Shown in pieces: positions 33,746 to 45,870 of a DNA stretch of 64,000 bases (positions are counted from its first letter, which is position 1; the number at the start of each line of letters is the position of its first letter). The translations under genes were made by a program, and so were the position numbers. Source of the stretch: Pegoplata infirma (taxonomy: Eukaryota > Arthropoda > Insecta > Diptera > Anthomyiidae). The notes beneath the pieces were generated by a model. That model ran no database searches. It saw only the letters and a program-made list of their open reading frames with translations, and was not told the origin of the DNA. The stretch lies in contig OY992537.1 of NCBI GenBank assembly GCA_963921195.1, positions 206,918,581 through 206,982,580 of the forward strand, given 5' to 3'.

Positions 33746-34045
33746 GTTATTTTCTCGTATTTTTTGTTTCAACATAGCGTATGAGAAACAAATATTTGCG
33801 AAATTCTTTGATTTGTAACTCTGTTGGAACAAGAAAGTACAAGAAAATTACAAAATTATTATGAAATTTAATATTTAAATTCGATTTTCTTAAAAAAACT
33901 CGAAAAAAACACTTCTGAATCTTTTTGTGTGGATAGGCAAACATCGAAACATTAAAAAAAAATATTAAAAAAGAGTAAAAAAAGTGGCCAGATTTTTGAT
34001 AAATTGACTTTTTAAAAAAATGGAAAATTTCAGAACGGGTTCTTA
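33746..34045. repeat. Right arm of the inverted-repeat element split by the LINE
   Basis: Complement of 30541-30735 at 33860-34045; the first ~110 bp here have no partner on the left and represent the element's centre. Confidence 0.6.
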
Positions 34046-34680
34046 AAATGTTCCAAAAAAATTTTTAATCAATAGACTATAAAAAAAAGTATAAAAGAAG
34101 AATGTAAATTTTTTAGATTATTACCGTTTCAATTTGATAAATATTTAATGAAACCCACGCCTCCTAAGCCCAGGTTTCTAAAAATTAAAAACTTAAAACA
34201 CAGTTTTCTTAGTTCCATATAGGGATATAAAAACAACCTTACCAGAAATTCTTAGGACACATTTTTTTCTTAAGAGGAAATTTGTTGCTGAACCCCCCAT
34301 ATGCATGCATTTGTATGACGTTGACAATGATGACGATGATGAGTAAGTGAGTATGATGCGCTTGAAAAATTACAATTAATTGTTAGTTTGTAAATGTAAC
34401 TGGAAGTAAATATACAATTAATTTCCTTATTTAATTATGGGATTTGTAAATGTATTTCTTTTTTTTTGTATTAAAAGATTGTAAAAGGATTCTTTTTGTT
34501 CTGCAGTTTCCTTTATAAAAGGATTTAGTCTCTGCTGAAAATTGATATTAATTTTTGAATTCTGCATTTGTTGGAACATAAAGTTTAATGGATAAAAACT
34601 TATTGATTGAAAAAGGTAGTTAGTAAATTGAGAAAAGATTATTTTTTCTCTTTTCTGCAAAAATAAAATATGACATTTTT
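34046..34680. other. No gene seen
   Basis: AT-rich, with a TGACGATGATGAG microsatellite-like patch near 34325. No frame with protein-like features. Confidence 0.45.
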
Positions 34681-35140
34681 ATAACCTCCAACCACATATG
34701 AGGATATACTCACTTTTGTCATTCCGTGTGTAACGAATCAAAATATCGGTAGAGGATTCTATAAAATAGATATTTATATATATATATTATTGGTCCATGA
34801 TCGATTCTAAGACATTTTATGAATGTCCGTCCGTCTGTCTGTCCGTCTTTAGATAATACGGTACAGTAAAAAAAACTCCTGAAGTTTGCCTCACATATAT
34901 TATGGTCTTAGGCAGCTCAAAGGAACAAAGTTCCCCCTTAAAGAACTAAACCATGCTCTGAAAAACACAATTTTTTTCAATCATTTTTATTTTTGCTAAG
35001 CAAATAAAACATTTTTAAGCTAGAGTAAGTTCAAAGTCCTGCACTTGAACTCAAGGGATTAGAAAATGTCGTTTTCTAATCCGACCCTTTTTTGAAGATG
35101 GATAAATAAGTATTTTTAATAATGAAAAATTCAAAAATAC
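34681..35140 (-). mobile_element. Fly repeat family A, copy 3, truncated
   Basis: ATAACCTCCAACCACATATG, TTGTCATTCCGTGTGTAAC and GTCCGTCCGTCTGTCTGTCC in family order on the minus strand. The opposite end is missing or replaced by the next copy. Confidence 0.6.
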
Positions 35141-35149
35141 AAAAAACAA

Positions 35150-35921
35150 AATAAAAAAGTAGAAAAGTTAAATTCGACTTGACCGAATCTATGAGTACCC
35201 TCCACAATGCCCTTTTTAAGTGATATTAAATTTTCTAAACAGAAAATATTTTATTTTGTGTAAAAAATTTTTTTTTTTTAAATAATTTTTGAAAAAAAAA
35301 AAAAATAATTTACATAATTTTTTTTTTGATTGTAAAATTTTTTTTTGAGTGTAAAATTTTTTTCGGGTGTATTTTTTTTTTTTTAGTGGTTAAATATTTT
35401 TTAGAGACAAAAATACATTGTAAAATATTTTTGCGACTTATTCCAAATTCGCATTCATTTTTTTAAACATGTTTAACCACTTAACCGATTTGGCTGAAAT
35501 TTAATACGAACCAGGCCTGGGAAACGGCAAATATATGTGCCAAGCTCAAGTATTTTCAGAATTGCCTTTCAAAAGTTAGCTCGTTTTAATCTCGTAAATT
35601 TAAGAAAAACCCTTGCCGAAATTCAGTCTTTTGCTCATAACTTTTGTACGACTAGACCGATTTGGCTGGATTATAATACCAACTTGACCAGGTAAATGAC
35701 CAACATATACGCTAAACTTCAGCAGCCTCTGTAAAGTCTTTCAAAAGTCAGCGTGTTTTCTGCGGATGGACAGACGGACGGACAAAGCTAGATCGACTTA
35801 AATCGATCGAGGAGCATGAATATATATACTTTATGGGATCGTAGACCAATATTTCGATGTGTTACAAACGGAATGGCAAACTTATATATACCCTCTATCA
35901 CTAGAGTGGAGGGTATAAAAA
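35150..35921 (+). mobile_element. Fly repeat family A, copy 4
   Basis: Left hairpin region ATTCGACTTGACCGAAT, TACCCTCCACAATG; interior phrases ACCACTTAACCGATTTGGCT and TTGCTCATAACTTTTG; right end with GGACGGACAAAGCTAGATCG and the hairpin ACCCTCTATCACTAGAG-TGGAGGGT. The interior also matches 63440-63690 in reverse. Confidence 0.78.
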
Positions 35922-36831
35922 TGTATTTTTTCAAAAATCCAAATTTGGAGGAATTTTCAAAAAATCCAAATCATTGATCGAAGGGCATTTGAAATGACAC
36001 ACCAAAACGCAAAGACACGTAAACTTAAATCCAGTTGCCTTCTCCATTTTGACAGGTCAGGTCAAAATCAAAAGAATTTTCGGGTTAACGTTTTGCGATT
36101 TTATTATATTTTACCAGAAAAATCCTTTAAAAACTCTTTTAAAATTATTTTATTTAGTATTTATTAGTAGAAAACTTACTAAACAAAGATGTCCGATCAG
36201 TTAAGGCGAGTAAAGGTCGAGGGCTAATCTACCAGAAAGTAAGCAGGGAGCTGAACCTAAATATTCGAAGTCAATTGGATTAAATTAGCCCGTGTCGCCC
36301 GGAGATCAAAGTTTTGGCTTTTTGAAAATAAAAAAGAAAGTGGTTTGTAACACCTCATACTCATTATTTTATTGTTCTGAACACGAATATCGAAAAAATT
36401 TTAAAATCGGTCAAACGGATTGCTAGATATCGCTATTTGAAATTTGCAAAAAATGGCAGTTTTTCCCAACGTTTAAAAAATTTTTTAAAAGAAATTAAAA
36501 AACTTCTCCCCTTACCCTTTCATTAAGCTTAAGACTCTCTTTCATTTAAACCTAAACCTGGGTAAATGTTCTGATTTGGCTCAAAGTAAGTTTAATTAAA
36601 AATTTTTCTCCAGCTCTATAAAATAGTCAACGGAAACAAAATTTTGAGATTTTTTAAAAAAATTACTTGAAAGAATGAGAAACGCGAACTTTTTTGGAAA
36701 TTTTTGACAAATTTCAAATGCCTATAATTAGAAAACCGCTAGAACGATTTCAGATATTTTTCGATATTCGTTTAAGCATGCCAAAATTAACAAAGATAAT
36801 TTTATTTTAATATGATAATGTTTTTAGGCTG
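35922..36831. mobile_element. Small foldback element G1 (core about 36285-36831)
   Basis: ATCGGTCAAACGGATTGCTA and GCTATTTGAAATTTGCAAAA near 36405-36460 pair imperfectly with 36700-36790 around an apex near 36560. A second copy (G2) lies at 41280-41920. An ATGTCCGATCAG start near 36189 gives only a 12-codon frame. The first ~350 bp here are unassigned. Confidence 0.5.
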
Positions 36832-37063
36832 CCCTGCAAAAAAAGTCATTACCACTTCCCAGTGGAGTGCTTTAAAACTAAAACAAATGTAATGAAATAC
36901 AACAAAAATAACAAAAAACACAAGACAAAAACACACAAACAGTTTTTTCTACTGCAGAATTCATAGATATTCAGCTCTTAACTCATTACCTATCGCGACA
37001 CCTCCATACAAATGTAAGTAGAATGTAATAGAAATGTAAGTACTCCGCACTTTTTTTGCTGGG
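36832..37063. mobile_element. MITE with CCCAGCAAAAA-type ends, copy 1
   Basis: Ends CCCTGCAAAAAAAGT and ACTTTTTTTGCTGGG are inverted, with TACTCCGCAC/GTGGAGTGC blocks inside. 232 bp. No clear target duplication. Related ends occur at 45250-45733. Confidence 0.6.
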
Positions 37064-37627
37064 TGGTGTCAAATTTTAAAAATGATGCAGGACGCCACCT
37101 CGGTTTGACTAACGACTAACAAAAAAGATAATAAGAATTACTGTTTTAATTTTCTTAAAACCAAAAAAGGTTTGCAACTTCTATTTGTAACTTGGATAAT
37201 AACTTACCTGCTGGTGAATATAAGCGTTTTTCATCAGAATGTAAATAAAACGTAACATAAGCCTTGTTTTCGCATAACCGCTTACCCATACAAATTTTAA
37301 ATTATCCACGCTTATTTTAGCGTGTATAAAAAGTGAAGCGAAGTTCACATTTTTAATGAAATAGCGTTGTCACAACCTTTTTTTCTTGTTGTAGCATACA
37401 TATAACCCTTTTTTTCGTTTGCTTTTATAAATTTTGACACAGCAACAGTGATGCCAAGTACATTTTGTTAGACGCGGATGCGTTTTCGGTGCGAAAACAG
37501 GGCATTAATTATTTTTCAAAAAATAAAATTTTCACAAACATTTTTCGTGAAATTTTTTATTTTTACTAAATTTTTTTTCTGTATTAAATCTTTTTTAGTC
37601 AAAAAAAATTTTTTTTTTACCAAAACT
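37064..37627. other. No gene seen
   Basis: AT-rich; moderately GC patch near 37440-37510 without a frame. Nothing recognised. Confidence 0.4.
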
Positions 37628-37937
37628 ACACAGAAAAAAATTAAAAAAAAAAATTGAGTAAATTGTTAATACTATTGAATAAAAAATTACTCAATTTCGC
37701 ACCAGTAAATGATTAAATAGTATTGAGTAAATTTTAATAAAAAATTATTCAATGCTTACTAAAAAATTTGAGTAAATTTTTAATTGACAAAATTAAAACT
37801 TTACATAAAATTTTTCAATATTTTAAGTAACTTCTTAATTGTGGCAAGTAAAAATTAACTCAAAATTTATCAATTTATTTTTTTGAAAAGATTAAAAAAG
37901 GTAAAAATTGTTTTAATCAATATTATTTTCTGTGTAC
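37628..37937. mobile_element. MITE with CACAGAAAAAAATTAA ends
   Basis: CACAGAAAAAAATTAA at the left and its imperfect complement (TTTAATCAATATTATTTTCTG-TG) at the right, flanked by TA on both sides. The interior is made of repeated TTGAGTAAATTTTTAAT-like words. A TA duplication would suggest a Tc1/mariner-type MITE; weak evidence. Confidence 0.5.
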
Positions 37938-38886
37938 TTTTTAACCAAGTCTTAAAATTCTGTCATCAAATTTTTTCCATTTGTTTAACAAATGTACTAA
38001 AAACATGTGAGAGTGTCTTTCTTTCCACAGACAGATGGGCGGAATTACATATATATAGCTAGATTGTCTTAGAAATGGATCAATACCCGAGTAAAAATTT
38101 TTATATGATGCAATATATAATGATATATGACACAATATGTATTAATACGCAATTTGATCCGAATAATGGTGGATGTTTTTGCATTAAAAAAGATCTACTT
38201 GTATAAAATATGATTTGATTTCATCCGAGTTTTGACCAGACATTGCCTTATATTGGTGGATCTAATTAGATCTAATTGCACAAAAACATATAAATCCTGG
38301 TGTTTTTTGGTTTGGGTTGAGATACACCACAGGTCAACGATACATTCACCAAACATATACTTTTCAAAAACAAAAAAAAATGTTTGGGTACACTTCGAAC
38401 CAGATAGGTGATATACATAACCCAACAAACATCAATTCCAGCCTTTGAAAAAAAATCAAACTGGCACTAAATATCAAGGGTGTTTTTCAAATTGTTTTCA
38501 GTGACAAAAATTTAAACATTTAAACTAAATTTGAAACATGTTGGAAATATTTGTTTTTTTCCTATACTATTAATTCTTTTCAAAAAAATATAAATATCAA
38601 ATTGATTTTCCATGTTTCTCAAACCTTATATCGAACATTGATTATGGGTGGAAATAATTTTGTTTTCAAATGTTGTTCAATTCCGAATTTCAAATTGTCA
38701 GAAAACTTAAAATTTTGTTTTAAAAATTAAGAAGAAAATCTAGAAATTTTATGTATTTTTATGCATTTGTGCCAATTAATTGAATGCTATAAGTATAAAA
38801 ACTTGCATAAACGTTTAAAAAGTAAGTACACATGAGTTTATGAAAAAAAGTTATACATTTAATAACGTCTTTTCTTTTCTTTAAAG

Positions 38887-38985
38887 ATTTCGAATTTTAA
38901 AGAGCAGACGGCTGAAGAAGAAGACCTGGAAGGAGACGACCTCAAAAATGGCATCCGATGCAATTTTTTTATTAACAATTTTTAG
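38887..38985 (+). pseudogene. Possible acidic C-terminal exon of an unknown transposon gene
   Basis: A T-rich tract TCTTTTCTTTAAAG looks like a 3' splice site and is followed by 32 codons rich in Glu and Asp (TAEEEDLEGDDLKN) ending at TAG. I do not recognise the protein. Codon use looks more protein-like than the surroundings, but the piece is short and could be chance. Confidence 0.3.
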
Positions 38986-39627
38986 TGCAAATAAATAGCA
39001 AATATTATTAAAATTCGTATTTACAGTTTTTTTAATAAAAAATAGTATTGAGGTTCATTTGAAAAATAATGTTAAATTAACATTATAAACAGACACCGGA
39101 TTTTAAAAACCGAAAACACAAAATTTAAAGTTTTCATCAAAAATAAAAAAATTTATTGTGTTCCAAATAAAATATTTTTCTGTAATATTGTTTTGTATAT
39201 TCATCGCAAGTTCAAAATATATTTTTCTTTCCAAAACATAAAAATATAAAAATACAAAAAAAAACGTTTTCCATAAAATTTAAAAAAGATATTTATCGTA
39301 CAAAAAAAAAAAAAAAAAAAAAAAAAACAAAAAAAACGTTTTTTTTGTATCAAAAAATAATTGGAAATATTTATGTTTATTTAAATACACATAAATCTAT
39401 CATATCTTTGTCAACTTTGGTCCGATAAATTGGAGTAGATCACCATTGGAAACGTACTTAGGTCGTCTAGTAAATGAAGTAATGAGATTGTGATCTTGTA
39501 AAACCTTTTTGTCCTGGTAAACAATATGCTAAATGTGATTAAAGATGAATTGTAGAATGTTACTACTAGTTAGTAAAAGTCTCTATTTGGAACCACTTAG
39601 CTACTGTAAGTTCTCCAAATTCCTGAA

Positions 39628-39689
39628 CATGTAAAGATGCTTCTGTCCCTTAAATGTAGATATCTTAGGGACAGAAGCATCTTTGCATG
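39628..39689. repeat. Local hairpin, 23-bp arms
   Basis: CATGTAAAGATGCTTCTGTC plus CCT and the near-exact complement AGG plus GACAGAAGCATCTTTGCATG are separated by ~16 nt. Lies in the unpaired centre of the nested TIR element. No gene context. Confidence 0.6.
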
Positions 39690-41279
39690 TCAAGCGAAAT
39701 TTGGACCAAGAAGGTGGTTCCGTGATCCAAATTCAGGAAGAATCACTGTAGAAGATTAATAGTCACTGACCAATTTAAATATCTTTGCCCAGAACTGCGT
39801 AATCGTCAAAGGGCAAATTTGTTCACCAATAAAAAGCAAGAAGGTGTCATAGGGGTATAATTTTGTTTGGCGTAACTATTATTAGGTCACAGAGAACGAG
39901 TATTAAAAAATAATCGCTTCGGCAGGGCTAACCCTTTGAAGACCACTAGTAATACTTGTCCAAGAGTTTGTCGCGATTATTTTTATTCACGTAAAAGAAT
40001 GGCTAAATGTGCTAAAAACGAAATGTTGAGGAGTGTAAGGGCAACAAAAGTATTGTCATCAGTAAGTCTTTAATTCGAACCACTTACTCGGTGTACATAT
40101 GTCCTTCAAGTTTGTGTAAAAATAAACTACATATGTATATTTCAAAAACGGATGAATTTATACTTGTAAAGCGAAATTAGAGACCATAAAGGGCTTTAGG
40201 GATTTAGTTGCAGATTTTCAGATAATCAGAACGAAATCCAAATAGCTTCGACAAGAACTGCGTAATCGTAAGATACCATAAGATTCCACCATATTTTAAC
40301 TCTGTAAAAATATGTTGCATTCATAAGAAAATACAAATACAAATATTGTTTAAAGCATCCCTCATTTTTGCTATAAACATTTATTTCCATCGGAATTTTC
40401 TTAACAGATTTCAATTACTTGCTTCTAAAGAAATTTGAAAATAACAAATATTCAAATAATAAAACAATTTGAAAATATTGAACAATCCAAAAAAAAAAAC
40501 GTTTTATTTTTTGAACTTTTGATAAATATCATTTTTGGAAAACGTTTTTTTTTTTGTTTGTTTTTTATTTCGAACATGAGGAAAATTTTTAAATAAATAA
40601 CTTTTTATAATTTTTTTCTGTTTGAATAATTTAAAGTTTTTTGAACTTCTACGATAAATATATTTGATAAAAACAAAAAATAAAAAGTTTTCCGGTGTCT
40701 GATTATAAATAAAGCTGAGAATTCTTTGAAAACTACACTAAAATTCAATTAGATAGTAAGCATATTTTCAAGCTAAAAATATTTGTGTACATTGGAGAAA
40801 CATTATACATTCAAAAAATCTCAAACTATATATCAAATCTAAATAAACTTGAAAATTTTACTTGAGAACTAACATGCCGTTTTCTTTGAGAATGCTATTG
40901 TTTTCACGTTGAGAACTATGTTATTTTCAACTTGTTTCAAGGCTAATGTTTAAATTAAAAACTTGCTATCAATATAATATTCAATGTATTTCAAAGGTAA
41001 ATGTTTGTTGGGTATGTTTGTATCAAGTTATATATTGTAATATATGTTTATTTTTACTCGGGTAGTACAAATTTTAACAGGGTCCTCGGCTGATATTTCT
41101 ATTCGTTTTGCATGGAATAGCAAATAACATTATTTTTCATAAAAAAACTTTGCTTTGGCAAGAACAAAAAAAATCTTAAGCAAATCGTTAGCACAGAATT
41201 TTCATTATTTAATGCTTTGACCATGAGAACAAAATTCGCAGGCATTTTCATTTTTCAAAAATTTAAAATTTTGTTGGAA

Positions 41280-41920
41280 ATTTTCCAAAAATACAAAACT
41301 TTGATTGAAGGGTGACACGGGTTAAAATTATCGGATTTGGCTCAAATTAAGTTTAAATAAAATATAGTGTTAGGATATATATGGAGGAACTAAGAGGGAT
41401 CAGCCCGTGGAAGATGTTAAAATATATCAAGCTGAGTAAATTTGATTAGATGCATGTGTGGACTTAAATAGTCATGCTATGGGACAGGAAGACGGAAGAA
41501 CGTGAATTAATGTGTAGAGAAGCCCAACACCCCACCACAATCCCCCCTCCCCTTCAACACCCCCCCCCCCCTTTTCATGAGGTATCACTATGGATCAGGA
41601 TCTGGTCTTGTGGACATTACGTCAACCTCTCAACCTAACCTAACCTAGGATCTATAAATGAGTCAGGGATAAGAAATTTTGAGACTTTTTGTAAAAACAT
41701 TCTAGAGCGTAGGAAAAAATCGCCATTTTTTGCAAATTTTAAATAGCAATATCTCGAAAACCGTTTGACTGATTTCAATTTTTTTTTTAATATTTCTGTT
41801 CAGCGCATCAAAATTAATAAGTTTGGAGTGTCGCAACATATAGTTCTTTACATTGCTTTTTAATAATTTTCAAAAATCCAAAGATTTGACCGCCGGGTGC
41901 CACGATTGACCTAAATTTGT
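41280..41920. mobile_element. Small foldback element G2, holding a LINE 3' fragment
   Basis: GGGTGACACGGGTT and GATTTGGCTCAAATTAAG at the left, and GCAAATTTTAAATAGCAATA and CCGCCGGGTGCCACG at the right, match G1 (36285-36831), directly or in reverse as expected for a foldback. G1 lacks the LINE insertion at this point. Confidence 0.5.
41378..41645 (+). mobile_element. Severely 5'-truncated LINE copy: last ORF2 codons and 3' UTR
   Basis: ATGGAGGAACTAAGAGGGAT opens the last 22 codons (ISPWKMLKYIKLSKFD and stop), which align in style with the C-terminus of the 33-kb LINE. The UTR has a C-rich tract, TATCACTATGGATC and the tail CAACCTAACCTAACC. Flanking TAGGATATATA and TAGGATCTATA look like a diverged target duplication. 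A dead-on-arrival insertion. Confidence 0.65.
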
Positions 41921-41978
41921 ACCACATACGTTTTAGACCTACTCTCAAAATAATTCTACAGTAAAAGGTTTAGTAAGT

Positions 41979-42176
41979 AATGTTGTACCCAAATCTACTA
42001 ATTAGTTTCTAATTTTAGTATCTTCAAAGTACTAAAATTAGTATTTTTTACTGGTTTTGACTAATATTAGCTAAAAATTTTAGTATTGGTTACCAATTTC
42101 TGCACAAGGTCCTTTTGGACTAAAATTAGTTAAACTTTTAGTATTGAATACCCACGTTTTTTTTGGGTGTAGGAGA
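41979..42176. mobile_element. MITE-like inverted repeat with TACCCAAA ends
   Basis: TACCCAAATCTACTAATTAG at the left and TTTGGGTGTA at the right, with ACTAAAATTAGT words in both orientations inside. No clear duplication. Confidence 0.4.
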
Positions 42177-43232
42177 ATACAAATTTTCACTGATGTTCAA
42201 AATCGGAAGAAAAACCCTTTTGCCATACAAAAAAATGCCAGTCTAACGTGACATGTATCGTGATTATTCAAACGATTTTTATCAGGTTCTTTGACAGCTA
42301 AACGGCCGTTTTTTTTGCAAACCTTTTCTTTTAAAATTTTAAAATTCATTCAAGTGTTAAATTATAAATTAAACTATAAATTATCTCTTTAATAAAATTT
42401 ATTTAAATTATAAAAACATCTATTTTAAGTACTCTTGTTTTCAAAAATTTCTTACTCACAACTTCCGTTGTCAACTATTTTTCATCTGTAAAAAAAAAAA
42501 TTCTTTAAACTTTCAGCCTTTGTTCATCATTTTCACAAGGTCTTTATAAATATAATTTCATAATTACAAATTTTAATTAAATTTTTACTTTGATATTATC
42601 ATAGTCAGACACATATTTTCTTGCATTTCATATGAGTAAGTAAGTATCCATCCACATAAGACTGTGTTTTATTTTTTTAGTTTTATGAACTTTTGATGTG
42701 ATCTTAAGCAGATGTTTGCATTTATTTTGTAATTACTGCACGCAATGTGACCATAAAATATACTGAAAAATCAACACATAACATGACATCAAATGAGAAT
42801 TTTTTTGTTTGTGCAAAATTTTTTTATATAACTTTTTTCATCTTGTTGGGGGAAATGAAAAAAAAAATTTCAAGTACACATTCAGATATTTAAAGACAAG
42901 GAAGCAGGCAAAAATATATAGATTTTTTTGCATTTTATTTTTTAAGTTATAAAACGTTTAGACTGTCTAAATATGAAGAAAAATGTTTAAGTGTGACAAG
43001 TGAAAAGAGCTGAAGATGGAAGGGTGGCAACTTCCGAAAACTGACAATATCTCTGTTGAGCCTATGTTGTCACTTAGGTCATATCGGGGATTCTGGGTTG
43101 AAATGACGATATCTCTGCTGAGCTTATGTTGTCACCTATATTATATCAGGGATTCTGGTTTTTAAAAATGGCGAAAAATATTTTTTTTTTTAATTTTTCA
43201 GCCATTTTTTCCTAAGAAACTATATGATGTTG
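42177..43232. other. No gene; contains a two-copy direct repeat at about 43046-43162
   Basis: Mostly AT-rich. Near the right end two adjacent ~63-bp copies share GATATCTCTG, TGAGC, TATGTTGTCAC and GGGATTCTGG. Nothing else recognised. Confidence 0.5.
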
Positions 43233-43233
43233 C

Positions 43234-44104
43234 CACACAGAAAGAATTGAAAACGAAAGTCAATCAACAAAAACGCGGATTCAATTATTTTTTTAATTGA
43301 AACTCCTCCGATAAAGAAAATTGTTATATCAATCTTCAAATTGTAGGTGATTAATTGTTTTTTTTTTCAATTAATCACTTTTTCGATTTTGATCAAAAAT
43401 TTAATAAATTTTTTATTTAAAGTCAATTAAAATAATGATTGATTTAACAAATGAATTTCAAGCTTATGGAAAAATTATGAAGAAATTCATAACATGCCGA
43501 CAATAAAAAAAATTAAAACCCTGGTATAAAGTATATTTTTGAATAAATGTATTCAAATAAATTGAAGCGAAAACAAATCTGGTATGTTGAAAATTTGAAA
43601 TTTGATAGTTAAAGAAAATAACAAAAATGTTGATCAAAACAATAATTGACTTATTTAAATTTTGTTAATCAATAGATTTAATTGAAATTGTTTAGCCAAT
43701 AATTTTTTGTGTGCATATGAGAAGAAAAAATTATTGGCTAAAAAATTTCAATTAAATATAAAGATCAACAAGATTTAAATGAGCCAATTAATGTGTTGAT
43801 CAACATTTTTGTTAATGTCTTTAACTATCAGATTACAAATTTTCAACAAACCAGATTTTTTATCGCTTTAATTTATTTGAATACATTAATTCAAAAATAT
43901 TAAATGTATATGAATTTTTCATATTTTTTTCATAAGCTTACAATTCATTCGTCGAATCAATCATTACTTTAATTGACTTTAAATAAAAAATTAATAAAAT
44001 GTGTGATCAAAATCGAAAACAATTTTCTTCACTGGAGGAGTTTCAATAAAAAAATTAATTGAAACCGCGATTTTTGTTGATTAAAATTCTTTTTCAATTC
44101 TTTA
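43234..44104. mobile_element. ~0.87-kb palindromic (foldback) MITE
   Basis: AAAGAATTGAAAA and GTCAATCAACAAAAACGCGG at the left pair with complements near 44065-44104; the AATTGAAACTCCTCC and TTAATTGAAATT blocks also pair. The apex is at about 43715. Internally rich in TCAATTAA words. No gene. Confidence 0.65.
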
Positions 44105-44213
44105 TATGTAACCTTGTAAAAATTTGACCTTGTTAAATATTTTTTTTAACGAAAATGTATAAATTTTGGGGGTGTATTAAAGTGAAGACGTAGACCTACG
44201 ATATCCATATGAA

Positions 44214-44632
44214 GGTGCTGTGGCTTAGTGGTTAGCGCGTTGGACTACTAGTCAACAAGCCTGGGTTCGATTCCCGGCTCAGGCAGAACAAAATTTTTTT
44301 CAGATATTTATTAGTTTCTATTTATAACTAATATCTATCGCAGCACCCTCCTTCGTTGATAAATAGCACTAAAAAACGTCAACGAAGTAAAATAATAAAA
44401 TAATGGCTATTAAACACAGCTTCAAAAATAATTCGCCAGATCAATAACAGATGGCGATGCAACAACTGTACTCAAAATTATCAACACGCGCAATTAAAGT
44501 GTTGCCATACTGAAGCCCTTCTATCTTTCAAATCTTTCATCTCTCTTCTATCCCCTTTCCGAAAGAAACATCACGGTTACAGTAGTAATTGATAGGCAGC
44601 ATTGCCTGAGTGTTGTTTCTTTTAAAAAAAAA
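44214..44632 (+). mobile_element. tRNA-derived SINE, copy A (~420 bp)
   Basis: The head carries an RNA polymerase III A box TGGCTTAGTGG (44221-44231) and B box GGTTCGATTCC (44264-44274) with tRNA spacing. The body has a 9-bp hairpin CTTCGTTGA...TCAACGAAG, TCGCCAGATCAATAACAGAT and a GGCAGCATTGCCTGAGTG tail followed by A-rich sequence. The acceptor ends do not pair, so it is not a functional tRNA. A second copy is at 47046-47411 (minus). The empty site is visible at 17848-17872; no clear target duplication is seen. Confidence 0.85.
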
Positions 44633-44830
44633 TACGAAATAATATTTTTGGTAAATTTAAGTCGACACGTATTTTTGCTTTGAACGATATTCCTGTTAGT
44701 CCGGAAGAAATCGGAATTTTTACGATTTCATAAGGGGGCAATGCAATTTTTAAACACCAATATGACCGATAAACCTAGACACCCCAACCTTAAAATCTTA
44801 ATTTTTGTATACATTTTAAGTTTCAGACAA
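44633..44830 (-). repeat. Paralogue of the repeat at 16001-17872 (empty of MITEs)
   Basis: The reverse complement reads ACTAACAGGAATATCG-TTCAAAG-CAAAAATAC, the equivalent of the position where two hAT MITEs sit at 16.1-17.8 kb. Useful as an internal control; no gene. Confidence 0.7.
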
Positions 44831-44919
44831 ATCGGTTCATACTTCACTTTTAAGTAAAAATAATTTTCCCAACGTTAAATAAATTTAAAATCCAATTATA
44901 TTTCCGATTTTCTTTTTCA

Positions 44920-45870
44920 GATAAGTATATGACGGTTGATTCCACTACAAAAGACAGTTAAAACTACTAGATTTGTTGTTGTTTTGGCGTCCACTATATT
45001 TTACGGTAAAATCAACCGAAAATTGTTGTTGTTTTTAACTTTTTTTTAACAACTACAAAAGACTGTAAGAACAACTCCAAATTACAGTTGTTTTTACTGT
45101 AACTCAAATTGTCTGAATTTTTTTATTAACAACAACGGTTAAAATTATTTGCAAATAATTCCTGCACATCCGTTTTTCTAAAAATTTCTAGAAAATTATA
45201 AGTTTTTATATTGACTAAAAACAACTACATAAAGCAAGTGTTACTACAACCCAGCAAAAATTGGCATTACTAGTAATGGGTTTTGTAATCCGAAAGAGAT
45301 GTTAATAAGTAGTTACTTATTAAATGAAACACTAATTATTTTAACAAGGGCGTGAGACAAAAAGAAGTAGTGAAGAGTATGGAGATAAATAAGTAGTTAC
45401 TGCCTCGGATTACAAATAAGGAGTAAAAACCCATTACCAATAAGAAGTAAAATAATTAGTTAATTAAAACATTTTAAATTTAACTTGTTTTTACTAAAAC
45501 TTAAAAATTGCGTAATTTTTATTAAGTTTTTAAGTACTTTTTAAGTTAATTGAATTGTAAAGGTTAAACACTGCAAGTGTAAGGAGATATTATTACTTAG
45601 AAGTGATTTTATAACATATTACTGAGAAGTAGTTACTTTTGGGCTTAAAATAATGTTAATGGTAATGGGTACTCATTATAAATGTACTTGGTAATGATTA
45701 CTTTTCACAACTCATTACCATGTTTTTGCTGGGAATGTAGTAAATTTTTGTATTTTGTTTTTTAAAACAGTTGTTTTAGATTTTTCACACAAAAACAACT
45801 GAAATCGTAGTCGAAAACAACAACTACTACTTACTTCACAAATGGCCGTCATGTAGTTACGGCAATAATT
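44920..45870. mobile_element. Inverted-repeat element with nested MITE
   Basis: ATGACGG and GTTGTTGTTTT blocks near 44935-45010 pair loosely with 45780-45865. The nested element 45250-45733 is flanked by inverted GTTACTACAA / GTAGTAA. Old and diverged. Confidence 0.4.
45250..45733. mobile_element. MITE with CCCAGCAAAAA ends, copy 2
   Basis: CCCAGCAAAAATTGGCATTA and its partner ATTACCATGTTTTTGCTGGG bound 484 bp rich in AGTAGTTACT and TTACTT words. The ends match those at 36832-37063. No frame. Confidence 0.65.

Larger units (their letters stand above)
38421..41012. mobile_element. Nested element with CCCAACAAACAT inverted ends and long inverted arms
   Basis: CCCAACAAACATC...CCTTTGAAA at the left pairs with the complement before 41012. 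Inner blocks also pair, for example TATAAACAGACACCGGA near 39085 with its complement near 40690, so it is partly foldback. The 39350-40440 centre is unpaired. One possible terminal exon (38887-38985) is the only coding hint. Target duplication not found. Confidence 0.5.
38085..41064. mobile_element. ~3-kb element with CCCGAGTAAAAAT inverted ends
   Basis: TACCCGAGTAAAAAT followed by TATAT-rich sequence at the left and its complement TTTTTACTCGGGTA at the right. TA flanks the CCCGAG ends on both sides. Most of the interior is the nested element 38421-41012. No intact transposase. Confidence 0.55.

Noticed and set aside
44214..44290. Functional tRNA gene
   Set aside because: A and B boxes are good but the acceptor ends do not pair, there is no clean anticodon stem and the unit continues into a SINE body present twice.
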